DNA of 64,000 nt from Ixodes scapularis (taxonomy: Eukaryota; Arthropoda; Arachnida; Ixodida; Ixodidae), in assembly GCF_016920785.2 (NCBI RefSeq), contig NW_024609880.1, forward strand, positions 49,562,296 through 49,626,295, in the 5' to 3' direction. This document shows, in pieces, positions 1-10,665 of the stretch. Within the stretch, counting starts at the first letter, position 1, and every line of letters starts with the position of its first letter. Made by a program: the position numbers and the translations under genes. The notes under the pieces were generated by a model, which was not told the origin of the DNA, searched no databases, and saw only the letters and a program-made list of their open reading frames with translations.

Positions 1-439
1 GTGAACACTTCACCAAAAAAGGCGTTGTGTTTCGAGGTTTATTCAAAGATGGAGATCGAGTGTCACATCTTCCTGGAGCAGAGGAAATTAATTTTATTTT
101 TTGGGGGGTTTACTACACGCCAGAACTTTTTCGCGTGTTCGTAGTATGCTAGGCAAGTCATGGTTAAAAAAAAATTTCCTTTCATATGTCGTTCTTGTAT
201 AGACGTGCGCACTCTTCGTACAATTGCCAGTCATGCTCCGTACCCGAAAAGTTGGCCTTTCTGGACAGTCTTTTTTTTTTTTTTTTGAGATCACCCGTTT
301 TACACTTGGCGAAAATCAGGGACAGTTCTCACTTGAGGTGATAACAAACTTCGGGACAAAGTTTTCACGTATCAGTATTAGCTCATTTTTTGTAAATTGC
401 CAATTGCCTACAAAAATACTACAAAGAGTCCTTGATTAT
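1..439. other. Non-coding stretch, nothing recognised
   Basis: No ORF here has recognisable protein motifs. The only structure I see is a T-run at about 271-286. The overlapping ORFs are short and of low complexity. Confidence 0.5.
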
Positions 440-585
440 AATGTTATAATGCAATTAAATGCAAAGGTGCAAGCGAGCTGGACAAGAATGACAAAAATAA
501 TCCCTGAAAAAAGGGAACAAGAGGAACAAGGGGCAAACACAAATCTCCAAACACAGCTAGGTGACTGGTGCGCGACTGAAAAAAT

Positions 586-650
586 CCGCCGGGTCCGGGT
601 ATCAGACCCGGGAGCTCTCCATTTCCGGTGGAGCGCTCTACCAACTTCTG
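586..650 (-). pseudogene. tRNA-like head, left arm, truncated
   Basis: Read on the minus strand it shows part of the D-arm (AGTTGGTAGAGC), a CTCCA/TGGAG anticodon stem with a 7-nt loop whose central triplet is GGA (serine-type), and a T-arm resembling CCGGG/CCCGG with a changed loop. The acceptor 5' strand and the first half of the D-stem are missing because the repeat turns around here. It is a repeat component and not a functional tRNA gene. Confidence 0.65.
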
Positions 651-708
651 GTAGAGCACTCCACTGAAAATGGAGAGGTCCCGGGTTCGATACCCGGACA
701 TCGCGGAT
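648..708 (+). pseudogene. tRNA-like head, right arm, truncated
   Basis: The plus-strand arm keeps GGTAGAGC, a CTCCA/TGGAG anticodon stem with loop CTGAAAA (GAA triplet, phenylalanine-type, U33 position intact) and a canonical T-arm with TTCGATA loop. The 5' acceptor strand is absent. The left arm carries a different triplet, so the two arms have diverged since they were joined, or came from different copies. Confidence 0.65.
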
Positions 709-819
709 TTTTTCGGTCGCGTACCAGTGACCTAGATGTGTTTGGAAATTCGTGTTTGGTCTTTGTCCCTCTTGTTTCCTTTGTTCAGGGATCATTTTTG
801 TCGTCCTTGATGGCACCGC

Positions 820-1575
820 TATTTGCCTTGTGATAATCATAACTGACCTTTCTAATATCGACTGTCGTAGTTCTTACAACATTATAGCTGAGATGATCAA
901 GCCTATGGTCGCTAATTTCATCGATAACACGCACAGACATATTTTCGGTGTGGGAGGTACATACAAGATCCAATACGGAATCACCTCGTGTAGGCATATT
1001 GAGGAGTTGTTTAATTGAAAAATAATTTAGCAGATTAATAAAGCTTAAAGACGCTCCTTTCCGTGAACAGGTGGTCCACACATTTAGGTTAGCCCAATCC
1101 ATTTCTGGGTAATTAAAATCCCCAGCCAAAATAATCACTGAAGCTGGATACTTTGTTTGAATATGTTCGATATATTGGTTAATTCATTCAGAAATTCACC
1201 GTTTGAATGAGGCGGGCGATAGCAAACACCGACTATAACATTTTGAAAAGAAACACCAGGAATAGACACCCAAAGGGTTTCAAGAGGCGAGTAAACGGGC
1301 AGTACAGTGCAGGTTATCTTCCTGAGGATTCCAATGATAACACCACCTGTTCACCTGTTTGGTCGATCGGGCTTTACGAAATATGTTGAAGTTTGCGTTT
1401 AGTAGTAATCCAGAGTATGGAGTACGTCGTATCGGAAAACCATGTTTCGGTTCCACTGATTACTTCGGGTGAACAAGAAACGATGGTGCCCGCTAGCTCA
1501 TCCTGTTTTGATAGAAGGCTTCTGAAACTTGCCAAAAAGAAAAGAAAGAGTGCGTTCTTACCTCCCGGGAGCAGC
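820..1575 (-). pseudogene. LINE ORF2 endonuclease (EEP) domain, broken and 3'-truncated
   Basis: Minus-strand translation gives the start of an apurinic-type endonuclease in three frames: RSLLSKQDELAGTIV, then VISGTETWFSD, then IVGVCYRPPHSN near 1,205-1,300, then LAGDFNYPEMDW, and finally the SDH motif (EISDHRLDH) near 900. In this family the GDFN and SDH segments carry catalytic Asn/Asp and Asp/His residues. At least two frameshifts separate the pieces. The reverse transcriptase that should follow is missing: the copy stops at about 820, where the palindromic tRNA-like repeat begins. This is a dead CR1/L2-like non-LTR retrotransposon, and the exact clade is not certain. Confidence 0.8.
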
Positions 1576-1605
1576 GGGTTCTGGGGGCTTGGGATTGCGG
1601 TTGCG

Positions 1606-2490
1606 TCACTGCGGACGCACATGCGCCGCGTCAGTGGCTCTAGGCTCTCTCGGGATAAGCAGTACTCTTTCAGCTTCGGTATCGTACATGCGCATCAGGT
1701 TGTTCACAAAAAGTTCATCATAAACCGAGTTCACTCGATCGTTTGTAGTTCGGACCGACTTCCCGAAATCCCATAGCTTCTTCCGAATTAGCCTTACTCT
1801 TGGCAAGTAGTCCTCCTCGATCCAGACTTGAGGACTGCCAGTTGACTTTAGCCTCGGTACCCCATAAAGTACGTCTTCCTTGTTTATGAAGTTAAGAAAT
1901 TTAACGATAATTCGCCTGTTAAAGCTTTCTCTTGTTTGGCTAATGCGGTGTGTTTGTTCTGTGTTACCGGCGCTTTTCTGCAATCGGTCCGACAAGAAAC
2001 TGCCTGCGATACGCTCCGTCTGCGACCATTCCTTCTTCAAGAAGTCCTTTGATAATGAGGTTTCTTCTTCTCATGTGGCCTTCGAGCGCGTCAACAGCAG
2101 CATGCAATATATCAATTTCTTGCTCTCTTGAAGACACTTGCTGAATTTGTTTTTCAATTTCTGTAACTGCCTCGTTTGTGCTCCTTATTTCCGTTTGTAC
2201 TGCCGCTATTTTGACTACAACACCCTCTTGTTTAGACACCCTGTTTGTTAAGTCACCGAGCCCCGATGTGAGTTGGTTTAGTTTGTCCATGGTCTCTTTT
2301 TGATACCTTGCATTTTCAGAGATGACAGTGTTCATTTTTCGAAGTATATGATCAAGCTTGGCTTCATCGGAACTGGGGTCGGCCTCGATATCGCCGGAAC
2401 ATATCAGCAGTTGAGCAATGCAGAACGTCAGTAGTAGAATGTGCGCACTGGGGAGAACCTTGCGCAGAAATGAGGCTCTGAGAAACTTAC
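1606..2490 (-). pseudogene. LINE ORF1 (coiled-coil, L1-ORF1-like fold), frameshifted
   Basis: This is the upstream ORF of the same minus-strand LINE. A hydrophobic leader ending in CSGDIEADP is encoded around 2,380-2,470. Next comes a coiled coil (about 2,100-2,335), then RRRNLIIKGLLEE, a frameshift near 2,035-2,040, and then an RNA-binding-like segment with RRIIVKFLNF and a C-terminal part ending YDELFVNN. The order coiled coil, RRM-like region, C-terminal domain matches ORF1p-type proteins of CR1/L2 elements. An unrelated-looking CG-rich patch (1,555-1,625) lies between ORF1 and ORF2. The frameshift makes it non-functional. Confidence 0.7.
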
Positions 2491-2911
2491 CACCTCTTTA
2501 ATACTTTTTACTTACTGTGCTCGAAGCACTACAACGTCTTAAAAATAGGTCCAACGAAACTGTTCACGACATGGACTCGCAAACGTCGTAAAGGCGAAAT
2601 AATAAAAAAACATGAGGATATGGCATTCATATGATTGTCGAATGAAGCGTGCCGAGGTACCGATTGCTCATCGCAAACGCATCCAAGAGAACGTTGTTGG
2701 ATTGAAACATATTCCTGTTCTTTCCACCTTGTTGATAAAAAAGGAAACATGTTCATACATCTGTCATTGTGTGTGTGTGTGTGTTTTTTTTAATGCGGTG
2801 GTTTAAATTGTCTGCACTGCCCTTCTCTCTACCAGCAGAGGGTCGCTGGTGGTCTGCTGGGTGGAGCAATGGGAGCATTCAGTTTTGTTCAGATTTTTGT
2901 TTTATAAAATA
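2491..2911. other. Spacer with GT microsatellite
   Basis: No gene is seen. A (GT)n run is at about 2,768-2,785. Confidence 0.5.
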
Positions 2912-4216
2912 CTACCGTATTTACACGATTGTAAGTCGACCCCCCCCCCCCCCCCCCTTTTTAAACTTCGCACTTCAGCAAAAAAAGAAAAAAAAATCTT
3001 TACATTCGCAGTTTACTGCGAGCACGTGAGAGCGGCAAAGTATCTGTTTCGAAATCCCAGCCTCCAACTCGCGATCGATGCCTTCTGGCTTGCTTTGACT
3101 GCACATGCACGCGCAAGGTGCCTGAGATGCCCAGGCGTCATCAATACTAGGAAGTTCACGCTGGAGGCGAGGCAACCGAAACTGCTCTCTGTCGTTCGCA
3201 TTCCGTCCCTGACTAGACTACGGCTCGTCCGCACTTCGTCCGCGCTGGTGATGTCAGTCCCATCGTCATCACTGCTACTTTCTCGAAGCACGTCGTCCGC
3301 GTCGTTCAACGAAATCTCGCCCTTCACAGATGACAGCATCAACTGCATCTTCCGCACTTGCTCGGTGACCGCGTTGCACGTCACGAGTAGGGACCGATTG
3401 CGCACTTTTGCCGCGTGCGTTGCAAGCCAGACCTACAACTCCGGAATGCATCCCCACCTATCCAGACTTTGGCCTGCGGAAGCCTCTTCGTTTGCCGTCA
3501 CAGTTTAAGATCCCGCGCCATTGCAGACTCCACTGGAGCATCACACACCCGCTCCGACGGGTCGAACTTGCGCCAAACAGCGCAGTTTGTTGGCTTCTGG
3601 GCGAAGGATGGCCATAGACAAGCATGATCTCGACACTCGATCAAACGACGTACGACCGTGAATCGTTCGAAAAACTGCGAAAAGAAGCTGAGGGGGGTGA
3701 GCCGCGGGGGCTTTACCAGCGGCCTCTGGAGTGGCTCTTACAGGAAGTACCGCCACCCCCGGGAGTCGGGTGCGCCGTGCGCTGTTCACCGCCGTACATT
3801 CGGATTAATTGGCGAATCACTATCAATATTACTCATTCGCGCAAATAAAAAAAAATAATAAAATGAGCGCACAGAATAGCGCAATGCTACAGGTACAGCC
3901 AACTGAACTCGTAACAAGCCGAGGTGTTCTTGATGAAGAAAGGTAAAAAAAAGCAGGCGAGCTGGTGAATGACATCCATAGTAACCCTAAAACGTAAAAA
4001 CAATTAAAAAAAAAAAAACGGACACAACAGCGAAGGCTCTAACACAGCTGGAAATTTATTGAACAGCCATCACCTTATATACATGTCCCAGAGCTCCTTC
4101 ACAATTCAAACGACCTCCTTGTCCACCACACATTGTACCTACAGTTGATATCGCGAGTGTTTCGTTTTTGTCGGCGGTGGAATGCATTGGTTCGATTATA
4201 AGTCGACCCCCTACCC

Positions 4217-4248
<32 letters not shown>

Positions 4249-4303
4249 TCAGATTTTCAAAAATTGAAAAAGGGGCCGACCAACACTTGTGTAAATACGG
4301 TAG
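2912..4303. mobile_element. Old DNA-transposon copy bounded by CTACCGTATTTACAC inverted termini
   Basis: The left end reads CTACCGTATTTACACGA and leads into TGTAAGTCGACC plus a C-run. The right end is the inverted counterpart (GTGTAAATACGGTAG) preceded by GGGGCCGACC. A second ATAAGTCGACCCCC block at 4,198-4,213, next to a C-run and a CA-run, suggests a short element joined to or nested at the right end. Such GTAAGTCGACCCC termini are typical of pogo/Tigger-like MITEs. Inside, a minus ORF at 3,013-3,405 has an acidic Ser/Asp stretch but no catalytic motif I can name, so I do not call a transposase. No clear target duplication is visible. Confidence 0.55.
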
Positions 4304-5990
4304 TCTATGGGCTCCTATGGGTTGCGCTGTGAGACAGTCGCGCTTCATCGAGAGCGATGGTGTGTATATCGGCATACGCCCCGCCGCTCTCACACTGTCA
4401 GTGACTGTAAGTGAAGCCAGACTTCTCTTCATGTTTAACTGAAGGCAGAATACATGGGTGCATCTAATATTTCAGTGCGTAGTCAGAAACCGTGTAACTA
4501 AAACGAAATTAGCTTAAGAATGAAAGCACAAAAACATTAACAAATTTAGCTGGATTATTTTAAAAACGTTTAACACCCTTATTCTGATTTATGTCCTGAG
4601 AAAACTACATATGGCAGGCCTTTGGTTTGCGCATCCACTTTGATACTCAAAATTATTCTGTACCCTAGCATTATTTAAGTGGAATTGCTTTGTTTCGCTT
4701 TGACTCCATGCTTAAAATGACCATTCCCTAATAGCTATCCTGCAGTTTCTTTCATTTCATTAGCAAGTATGTATAATTAAGCAGTTTCAATCATTCTTGT
4801 TAAATAACTAGAATGGCTTCTGTCGCGGCATTATTGCTGACCTGTCTTGTGCTTTTAATCGCAACGAAACAACTATAGTTGAGTGTTTGAGGCAATAAAA
4901 CTGTTGTGGAAGATTATTGATACGGGTTAAACAGAAGTGGGGGAAGCAAAAAGGGGGTTGGGAGTTGGGCTCTCCATTTAAACGAAAAAGCCAACTCCTA
5001 ACATTTTTTTTTTTTTTTTTTTTTTTTTGCAGTGGAATGGATGAAGTTTGGGTGTATGCTTTCGCTCCAAAGGTTTTTTAGCGGCTTCAACATGGCTTGA
5101 ACCAACCACTTAACTGCGTTAGCTCGAATCATTAATGGGAAGCTGTATAGAGTTTGCTCTCCTCTGCCTGTTTTGGCAGTTAGTCACTGAAAACTGGATG
5201 TTTTCGTAAATCCGCATGGACGGCATCAAGTTTGTGGGGATTTCGATCCCTCAACATTCTGTCGCGTCAGCGTTTTGGCACGCCGTGGTGGCTACGCTGA
5301 CGTAGCGAGAGGTGGCGCTGCTTACCGCTGTGAGTGGCTTCCTCCTCTCCCCCTTTGGGGCGATTTTCGTAACGAACCCCCGCAGGAAGGAGATCGACGT
5401 GTCGCTCCTTGATTGGCCATATCGCCCGCTCGGACGTTCGTGAATCAATCTGGCAAGCTAAGAAACCATTTATTTTATTTTGAAACATGCACTTGGTGTG
5501 TGCACAGCAGCTGAAGAAGAAACAACACAAACAAAAATGGTAAATGAGCACGGGCAGTTCAACCTGCTTGCAGAAATGTAATGATTTGAAACTTTAGTCT
5601 GCCAAGGCAGATCAGGACTATACAAGCCAGCCATAGCCAGGTTGAGGTGCTTCCGCTTAACCGAGAAAAAAGAGAATAAAGAAAATTAAGATTTTCTGAA
5701 AATTTCGATGGAAAAATGGCGGCCGACAAAGTTTAAATACATGGGGCTCTATGGCGCTAGGAACCGAAAAGGGCAAAAATGGGCCTCATTTTCCCATTGA
5801 AATTTTCATAAAATCACTTATAACTTTTAGTAAGGTGTCGGATCCGGCTGAAACTTTGATATCTGCTTGTGACCTCTCTAGCTCTACCATTGGGCGGAGA
5901 ATGAGCGTTCGGCGAAGCCTAGTTTATTTTTGCGATAAAAAAGAAACGTGTAAATTTTTTTTTGTGACACCTTGTACCTTGTGCATAATA
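4304..5990. other. Gene-poor stretch with poly-T
   Basis: AT-rich unique-looking DNA, with a T-run at about 5,004-5,029. At 5,265-5,450 there is a GC-richer patch (CGCTGACGTAGCGAGAGGTGGCG) that could be repeat-derived. The stretch at 5,700-5,960 looks repeat-like but has no second copy in this window. No coding motif is recognised. Confidence 0.45.
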
Positions 5991-6124
5991 CTATGCGCTG
6001 CGCCCCTTGCGAAAAGGTCACGTGACATTCACGCGCCATTGGATTGGCTTTTGGAGCTCGCAGCGACCGCTGCGGTCGAACGTAAGTAGAAAACGGAGTA
6101 TGGTCACAGTGGCCAACTCTAGAC

Positions 6125-6200
6125 CGAAGGAAGCTATATATACCCACCGTGCGTGCGGCGTGTGGCTTATCGAGTGCGCGTAGTTCGTCCATAGTGTACT
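6125..6200 (+). promoter_or_regulatory. TATA-like box (CTATATATACC), candidate core promoter 1
   Basis: CTATATATACC lies at about 6,133-6,143 in a locally GC-rich context, with an inverted CCAAT (CCATTGGATTGG) near 6,035. No ORF with motifs follows. A near-identical box is at 6,683, so both may be LTR or other repeat promoters and not a host gene promoter. Confidence 0.3.
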
Positions 6201-6639
6201 TTTTTTAGCTTTTCATCGAAGCTACCGAGAGGCAACGCGCAATGCCTTGCGAAACTTTGTGTCGTGAGTGCTGCTCGTATGTAAGGTCGGAAGGGTTGGG
6301 GAGCCGTAACAATATACTCCAACTCCGCACCGAGATGGGATCGACAACGGGGGCTTCGACGAGAGTTGCTCCCCGGGCCATTACGGGTGGGCTGTCGTAA
6401 CCGAATTGAAAGGAGCGCACATTTCGCTAACGACAGCCACGCGTGCGCCTGGAGCACATGTAAAGGCTGCTTCCTATACTGAGTGGCTACCCGTGAGCTT
6501 GATACAACAGACGGCGTCGGACGGGACGCACAATAGATCCTTTTCAAAATTCTGTCCTCTCTTGGAAGCTATGGGGCCGTGCACAATAGCGGACTCAAGT
6601 TGCGAGCTGCTCGCGTTCAACTGAAACTCGGCTGCACGT

Positions 6640-6860
6640 GCCCTCGTGCAGTGGGAGCACGAGTCGAAGCTACCCGTTCGCTCTATATATACCTGCACGC
6701 TTCGCGGCATCGTTTGTTACGCCATTGTGAAGTCGGTTAGATCTTCCATTGACCGAGCGTGACTTTCGCAAGAAGTCTATGTAGGTGCTCACGTATCGTC
6801 ACTAGTAGTAGCTGTGGGTAAATAAGCTTATCGTCTCCAATGGAATCAGTTTTCTCGGTG
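6640..6860 (+). promoter_or_regulatory. TATA-like box, candidate core promoter 2, possible solo-LTR piece
   Basis: CTATATATACC occurs at about 6,683-6,693, and a TAAATAAGC element lies about 130 bp downstream. A TATA box followed within about 150 bp by a weak polyadenylation-like signal is a solo-LTR layout, but I find no TG...CA termini, primer-binding site or target duplication. Low confidence. Confidence 0.25.
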
Positions 6861-8031
6861 TCGGATGGTTCTGGCGAAAGCTTCGCTTCAGCATGCGTTC
6901 AATAGTCAGCTAATACAGCCTGTGAGAGTGTCCCTGAAACCTCGCGGTAAAACTCAGGAGCCAGTAAATTTTATGACGTTGCCAGCACTCTTCCTTGCGC
7001 GCTTGCATAGAACATCAAAGGAAACAGAAGGAACCTGGGAATGGTCTTGCTGTGGTGACCCTCAGCGAGTATATGCGCCGGTTTGGACCCGCTTGATAGA
7101 AACACTGTCTGAGGTAAGACTGTGTAAAACAACCCACTGCCAAAACTAATGCACGAGCGGAGTGGCACGTGAGGTGGAGTCGCAAGGTTGAAACGTTTCT
7201 CCCTTTACAGTTTACACAAACTTATTGGTTCTACTCTGACCCATGAATATCCGCAGGCAACGCGACTTGTTCGCTGAGTGTTGTGGAGACTTAGCCTTGG
7301 CCTCCACGTGCCAGTTGCCGAAGCCCACATTTCCCGCCCGTGTGAACACTTGTTGACTCCTCCAACGGTGCCAAAGCCGACGTTCCTCGCCAGTCTGGGA
7401 CCCTCTGAGCCCCGCCACGTAAACAGCGCCGAGGACGGCATGCCCCGCTCACCTACCGGCGAACATCCGTTGAGGTTCTCGTCACGGTACCGAGCCGAGA
7501 TTTCTCGCCAGCCGTGGCGCTTACCCGTGCCCATGGCCTTTCACGGGCACAACATTCTCGATTAGAGCGTGAGGGAGCGGCAGAGAAAAGTGTCTGGTAA
7601 GTATATAAGGAAATTTTTTATTGTTTATTTCGAGGATACTCCAGGTCATTAAAGGTCCAAGTATCAGTGGAATAAAACATATGCATTCACAGATACAACA
7701 ACAAACAAATAACACGACATTAAAAGGTTTACAACAATCAACTAGCAAATATACGAGATATATATAGGGGAGGAGAGGAAGAACAGCAACCATCAAGCAG
7801 CATGTAGTGCAATCAAGCAGGCGGGGGTCGCGGAGAGTCTTGATTGGACGGTCTCCGGTTAGAGTATTTGGTAGAGGAGTCCTCATTGAGAGAGCCGACA
7901 AGCTGCTGCCTCGTCCGGAGGAGAACGGGACTTGGGGCGACGAAATGTGAGTTGATAAACTATTTGATTGAACTTCCTATGTTGTGTGATTTCTTTGGGA
8001 ACGACTGGAGCGGGGCTTTATCAAATCCGTC
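6861..8031. other. Unassigned stretch; AATAAA-type LINE 3' end possible at 7,600-7,700
   Basis: The region 6,861-7,600 is GC-balanced with no motif-bearing ORF. At 7,605-7,665 the minus strand reads like a retroelement 3' end (a CCTCGAAATAAACAATAAA-type signal), but no protein remnant is attached. Overlapping ORFs in both strands look like chance. Confidence 0.35.
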
Positions 8032-8170
8032 TCAGGGCGCCGCCATCTTCCTCAGTGGGGTGCGCTCTTGGGCGCGGCCATAATCCTATTACGACGCCTT
8101 AGCAAGGCTTCGTAATCGGATTATGGCTCGCCCAAGCACACCCCGGCCAAGCAAGATGGCAGCGCCCTGA
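8032..8170. repeat. 139-bp palindromic element
   Basis: TCAGGGCGC at the left end is mirrored by GCGCCCTGA at the right end. The complementarity continues through GCCATCTT/AAGATGGC, GGGGTG/CACCCC and CCATAATC/GATTATGG to a centre near 8,101. Arms are about 65 bp with scattered mismatches. The flanks show no convincing duplication. Likely a foldback MITE. Confidence 0.75.
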
Positions 8171-8239
8171 AGCCGGGCTTGCAAACGTGTATATGGTGGA
8201 ACGACCCCACAGTGTAGAGATTAGAGCCCAAGGAAGCTT

Positions 8240-8710
8240 TTCGTCGTGGCGTATTTTGGAGGATAAAAGCGGATTTTTCTATTCAGTCTCTCCTTCGCAA
8301 AACTCGATAACGTAGTAATGGGGATCACTAAGGTGCCTCAACGTCCTTCCGTTTAGGGTGATACCACCCTTTGTAGTTAGTACCTGATGCCGACAGCACG
8401 CGCTCATGGGGAAAATACAAAGAAATCGACGAAAACAAAATGTCGCGATAGTACAACCAGCGCAACAAACGCGTGCACGGACACGCTCTTTCACGCTCTT
8501 CTGAACAAAAAATAAAAATAAACGCGTGGGACAAAATGGCGAGATGCCACCACCCTAAGCAAAGAGCACATGAAGGCACCCTAGGGATCACATGTCGTAG
8601 TCATGGCAGTTTCAACTTGATGACGATATTTAAATGCAGCTCGTAGATAGGGGAGGAGCACTGCTTGAACTTGCTTGAGCAGTCGGCTTGGGCTCGTGAA
8701 AATTCATGCC
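8240..8710. repeat. Older dispersed repeat interrupted by a MITE (relative at 41,270-41,410)
   Basis: TCTCCTTCGCAAAACTC (8,287-8,303) and GACGATATTT...GCTCGTAGATAGG (about 8,621-8,652) both recur in the same order and orientation at 41,304-41,400, where they are only about 55 bp apart. Here they are separated by the 255-bp MITE at 8,329-8,583. So the MITE landed in a pre-existing repeat. Confidence 0.65.
8329..8583. mobile_element. hAT-like MITE, copy A (255 bp) with 8-bp target duplication
   Basis: The element runs from TAAGGTGCCTCAACGT to ACATGAAGGCACCCTA, so its inverted termini are TARGGTGCCT. It is flanked on both sides by the 8-bp direct repeat GGGATCAC (8,321-8,328 and 8,584-8,591). 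An 8-bp duplication with a YAGGG-like terminus is the hAT hallmark. It has no coding capacity. Copy B at 11,407-11,500 shares both ends. Confidence 0.85.
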
Positions 8711-10375
8711 TCGATGAACATCCGAGTTTTGGCGCGTGTCAAATCGCTGCGGTGACACTAACATCCGGGCACTAACAATGTCCGATACGCAGTACGTGCC
8801 CTTTGCTTTTCCCCATGGAGTTATTAGAATAAACGCTAGAGGCTAAGCTGGCGCTAGTGTCTACGGGACTTCCGGTTGCAAATTGAAGCAGAGAGAACCA
8901 GTCTACTTTTGCGGTCTTCGTGTGTATTCCTATGGGAAAACGTACGTGATATTTTTCTCTTCGTCAGGGAATACTAGAAATCAGCGTAGTTTCTTTACTC
9001 GCAACGGGTACTATGTAGCTTTATTCACATTACAGAAGTGCAATTTATTTAGTTAATGAGTTTTTCTATTACTGAGCGATGTTTAAATTAGCACCAATTG
9101 AGTCCCGGGTTTGTGTTGTACATCATGATATGTCAATACAAGCTATCAAATGTCAACACAAGCTATCAATCAATCAATACAAGCTATCAGTGATTTTTCA
9201 TGCACAGTTTGTTACTAATTCAGTACGAGTGTTTCGTTCCATAACTCCATGCTTCGTTCTTGTCGTCTGTTTTGATTGTTTGATTTAGCATATATTGGCA
9301 TCCTTTGGGTGTTTTGTCAAGCTGATTCGCTCTGTGGGCTTCATAGCATTGACTATATGCGTAAATGCGTGCCCTATACTAGCAGCCTGCAGCGTCAACA
9401 CGTATTATGCATGTGTATTGCGCTATTTTAGCGCAGTGTTCGACGCCATGAATTCTAAAAAAAAACGCTCTATCTGACACCTTTTTTATACATCCGATTG
9501 TAAAACGTTCCCAACTTTTTTTTGTGTTGCACCACTAGGCAGTATTTGCTCTTTTAATCGAGCGCAAGGAGAAAACGCATTTGCGTTTTCCCTGAGGAAT
9601 GCATTACCGGAAGTCAAATTTAGACTGCTTGCTGTCTGTTTCAAAATGCAACAGCACACTAGCGCCAGCAGAGCCTGTAGCGTTTATTGTAATAACTCTA
9701 TGCTTTTCCCACCCACGGCCGTGGCCAATCATACAGCACGTGGATGTAACATCGACACCAGATGACGTGACCGCTTGTACTGACTGCGAGTTGGGGTTTA
9801 ACGCTGCTTGTTTTTCCCCTAACTTTTCTCAAGGACTCTAATGACGTGTAGAAAAAAAAAATAAAACACCACAACAACAACAAGAAGCTTACACCGGGTT
9901 TTGTGGGTGTTAGGCGTCAAGAATAATTTTAGAAATATTTAATGAATGTGTACAAATCATTGAATCACATCTTCAAGTATGACGTTGATTATAGCACGCC
10001 CGCACTGACGTCTCGGTTAGCCTCGGTGTTCACTCAGAAACGTAAGAGGATGGGTATGCCAGGGGCAGGAATTTCATTTGAAGCCGTCACATGTGTCCCA
10101 AATTCATTAAAAACATATTTAAAAAAAAAGTCTCCGCGGCTTTGGCGCAAGGCGCCGACCTCACGGGTCATCAGTTGGGGGTCATTCCGGCCGAAGTGCC
10201 CGCAATACGACGGAGGCTGATCGCGGAGAAGCCATCGTGTATTTGAGCTCCGCGTCGAATGATATCTTGGTGATGTAAATTGATGATCAATCCTTGGCAC
10301 GGGCGTACCAGATGTCTTTCCTTGCTTTGGCACGTCATTCCCCAAGTCTAACTGAATAATTTGTCTCAATGCGCC
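8711..10375. other. AT-rich stretch without recognised genes
   Basis: Only short ORFs. Three direct copies of an ACAAGCTATCA-type motif sit at about 9,138-9,190. Nothing else recognised. Confidence 0.45.
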
Positions 10376-10665
10376 AAGGAAATGGGAAAGACGAGCGGAC
10401 GAGGGCCAGCGAGGACGTCAGAGTCTCGAGCTCTGATTGGAATGATTAGTGGGTAGACCTAAAGTTAGCTGTTTTTGCCTCCACTGCACTCGCTCAACGC
10501 GTTCGAATCCGAGAGTCAAAAACCGGACGCCGGCGTTTCCACGTTATAACGCGTTCGACGAGTGCGACGGGGACAAAGGCTGCTAGCTTTAGGTCAACCC
10601 ACTAATCGTTCCAACCAGAACTCGGCGTCCTGACGACCCCGCGCGCTCTCATTTCCCCCTCTCCC
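10376..10665. repeat. Foldback element, full copy
   Basis: Left arm (about 10,378-10,508) and right arm (about 10,550-10,660) are inverted relatives. Key shared blocks are GGAATGATTAGTGGGTAGAC against the inverse of GGTCAACCCACTAATCG, and AACGCGTTCGA near the centre. A single-arm relative sits at 26,290-26,412, which shows a dispersed family. No coding capacity. Confidence 0.7.

Larger units (their letters stand above)
440..818. repeat. Palindromic tRNA-derived repeat, copy 1 (head-to-head)
   Basis: Two diverged arms run in opposite directions from a centre near 648. The outer parts match each other as inverted copies: the GACAAGAATGAC...AATCCCTG block on the left reappears inverted at about 785-818. 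The inner parts are two tRNA-like halves with good T-arms. The same design recurs at 20,935-21,345, and a single-arm piece lies at 39,725-39,803, so this is a dispersed family. It directly abuts the 3' break of the LINE to its right. It could be a SINE that became an inverted dimer. A tRNA-derived SINE family called Ruka is known from ixodid ticks, but I cannot check whether this belongs to it. Confidence 0.75.

Noticed and set aside
3013..3405. Acidic minus ORF inside the CTACCGTATTTACAC element as a pogo transposase remnant
   Set aside because: The composition is suggestive, but no catalytic or HTH motif is visible, so I did not call it a gene.
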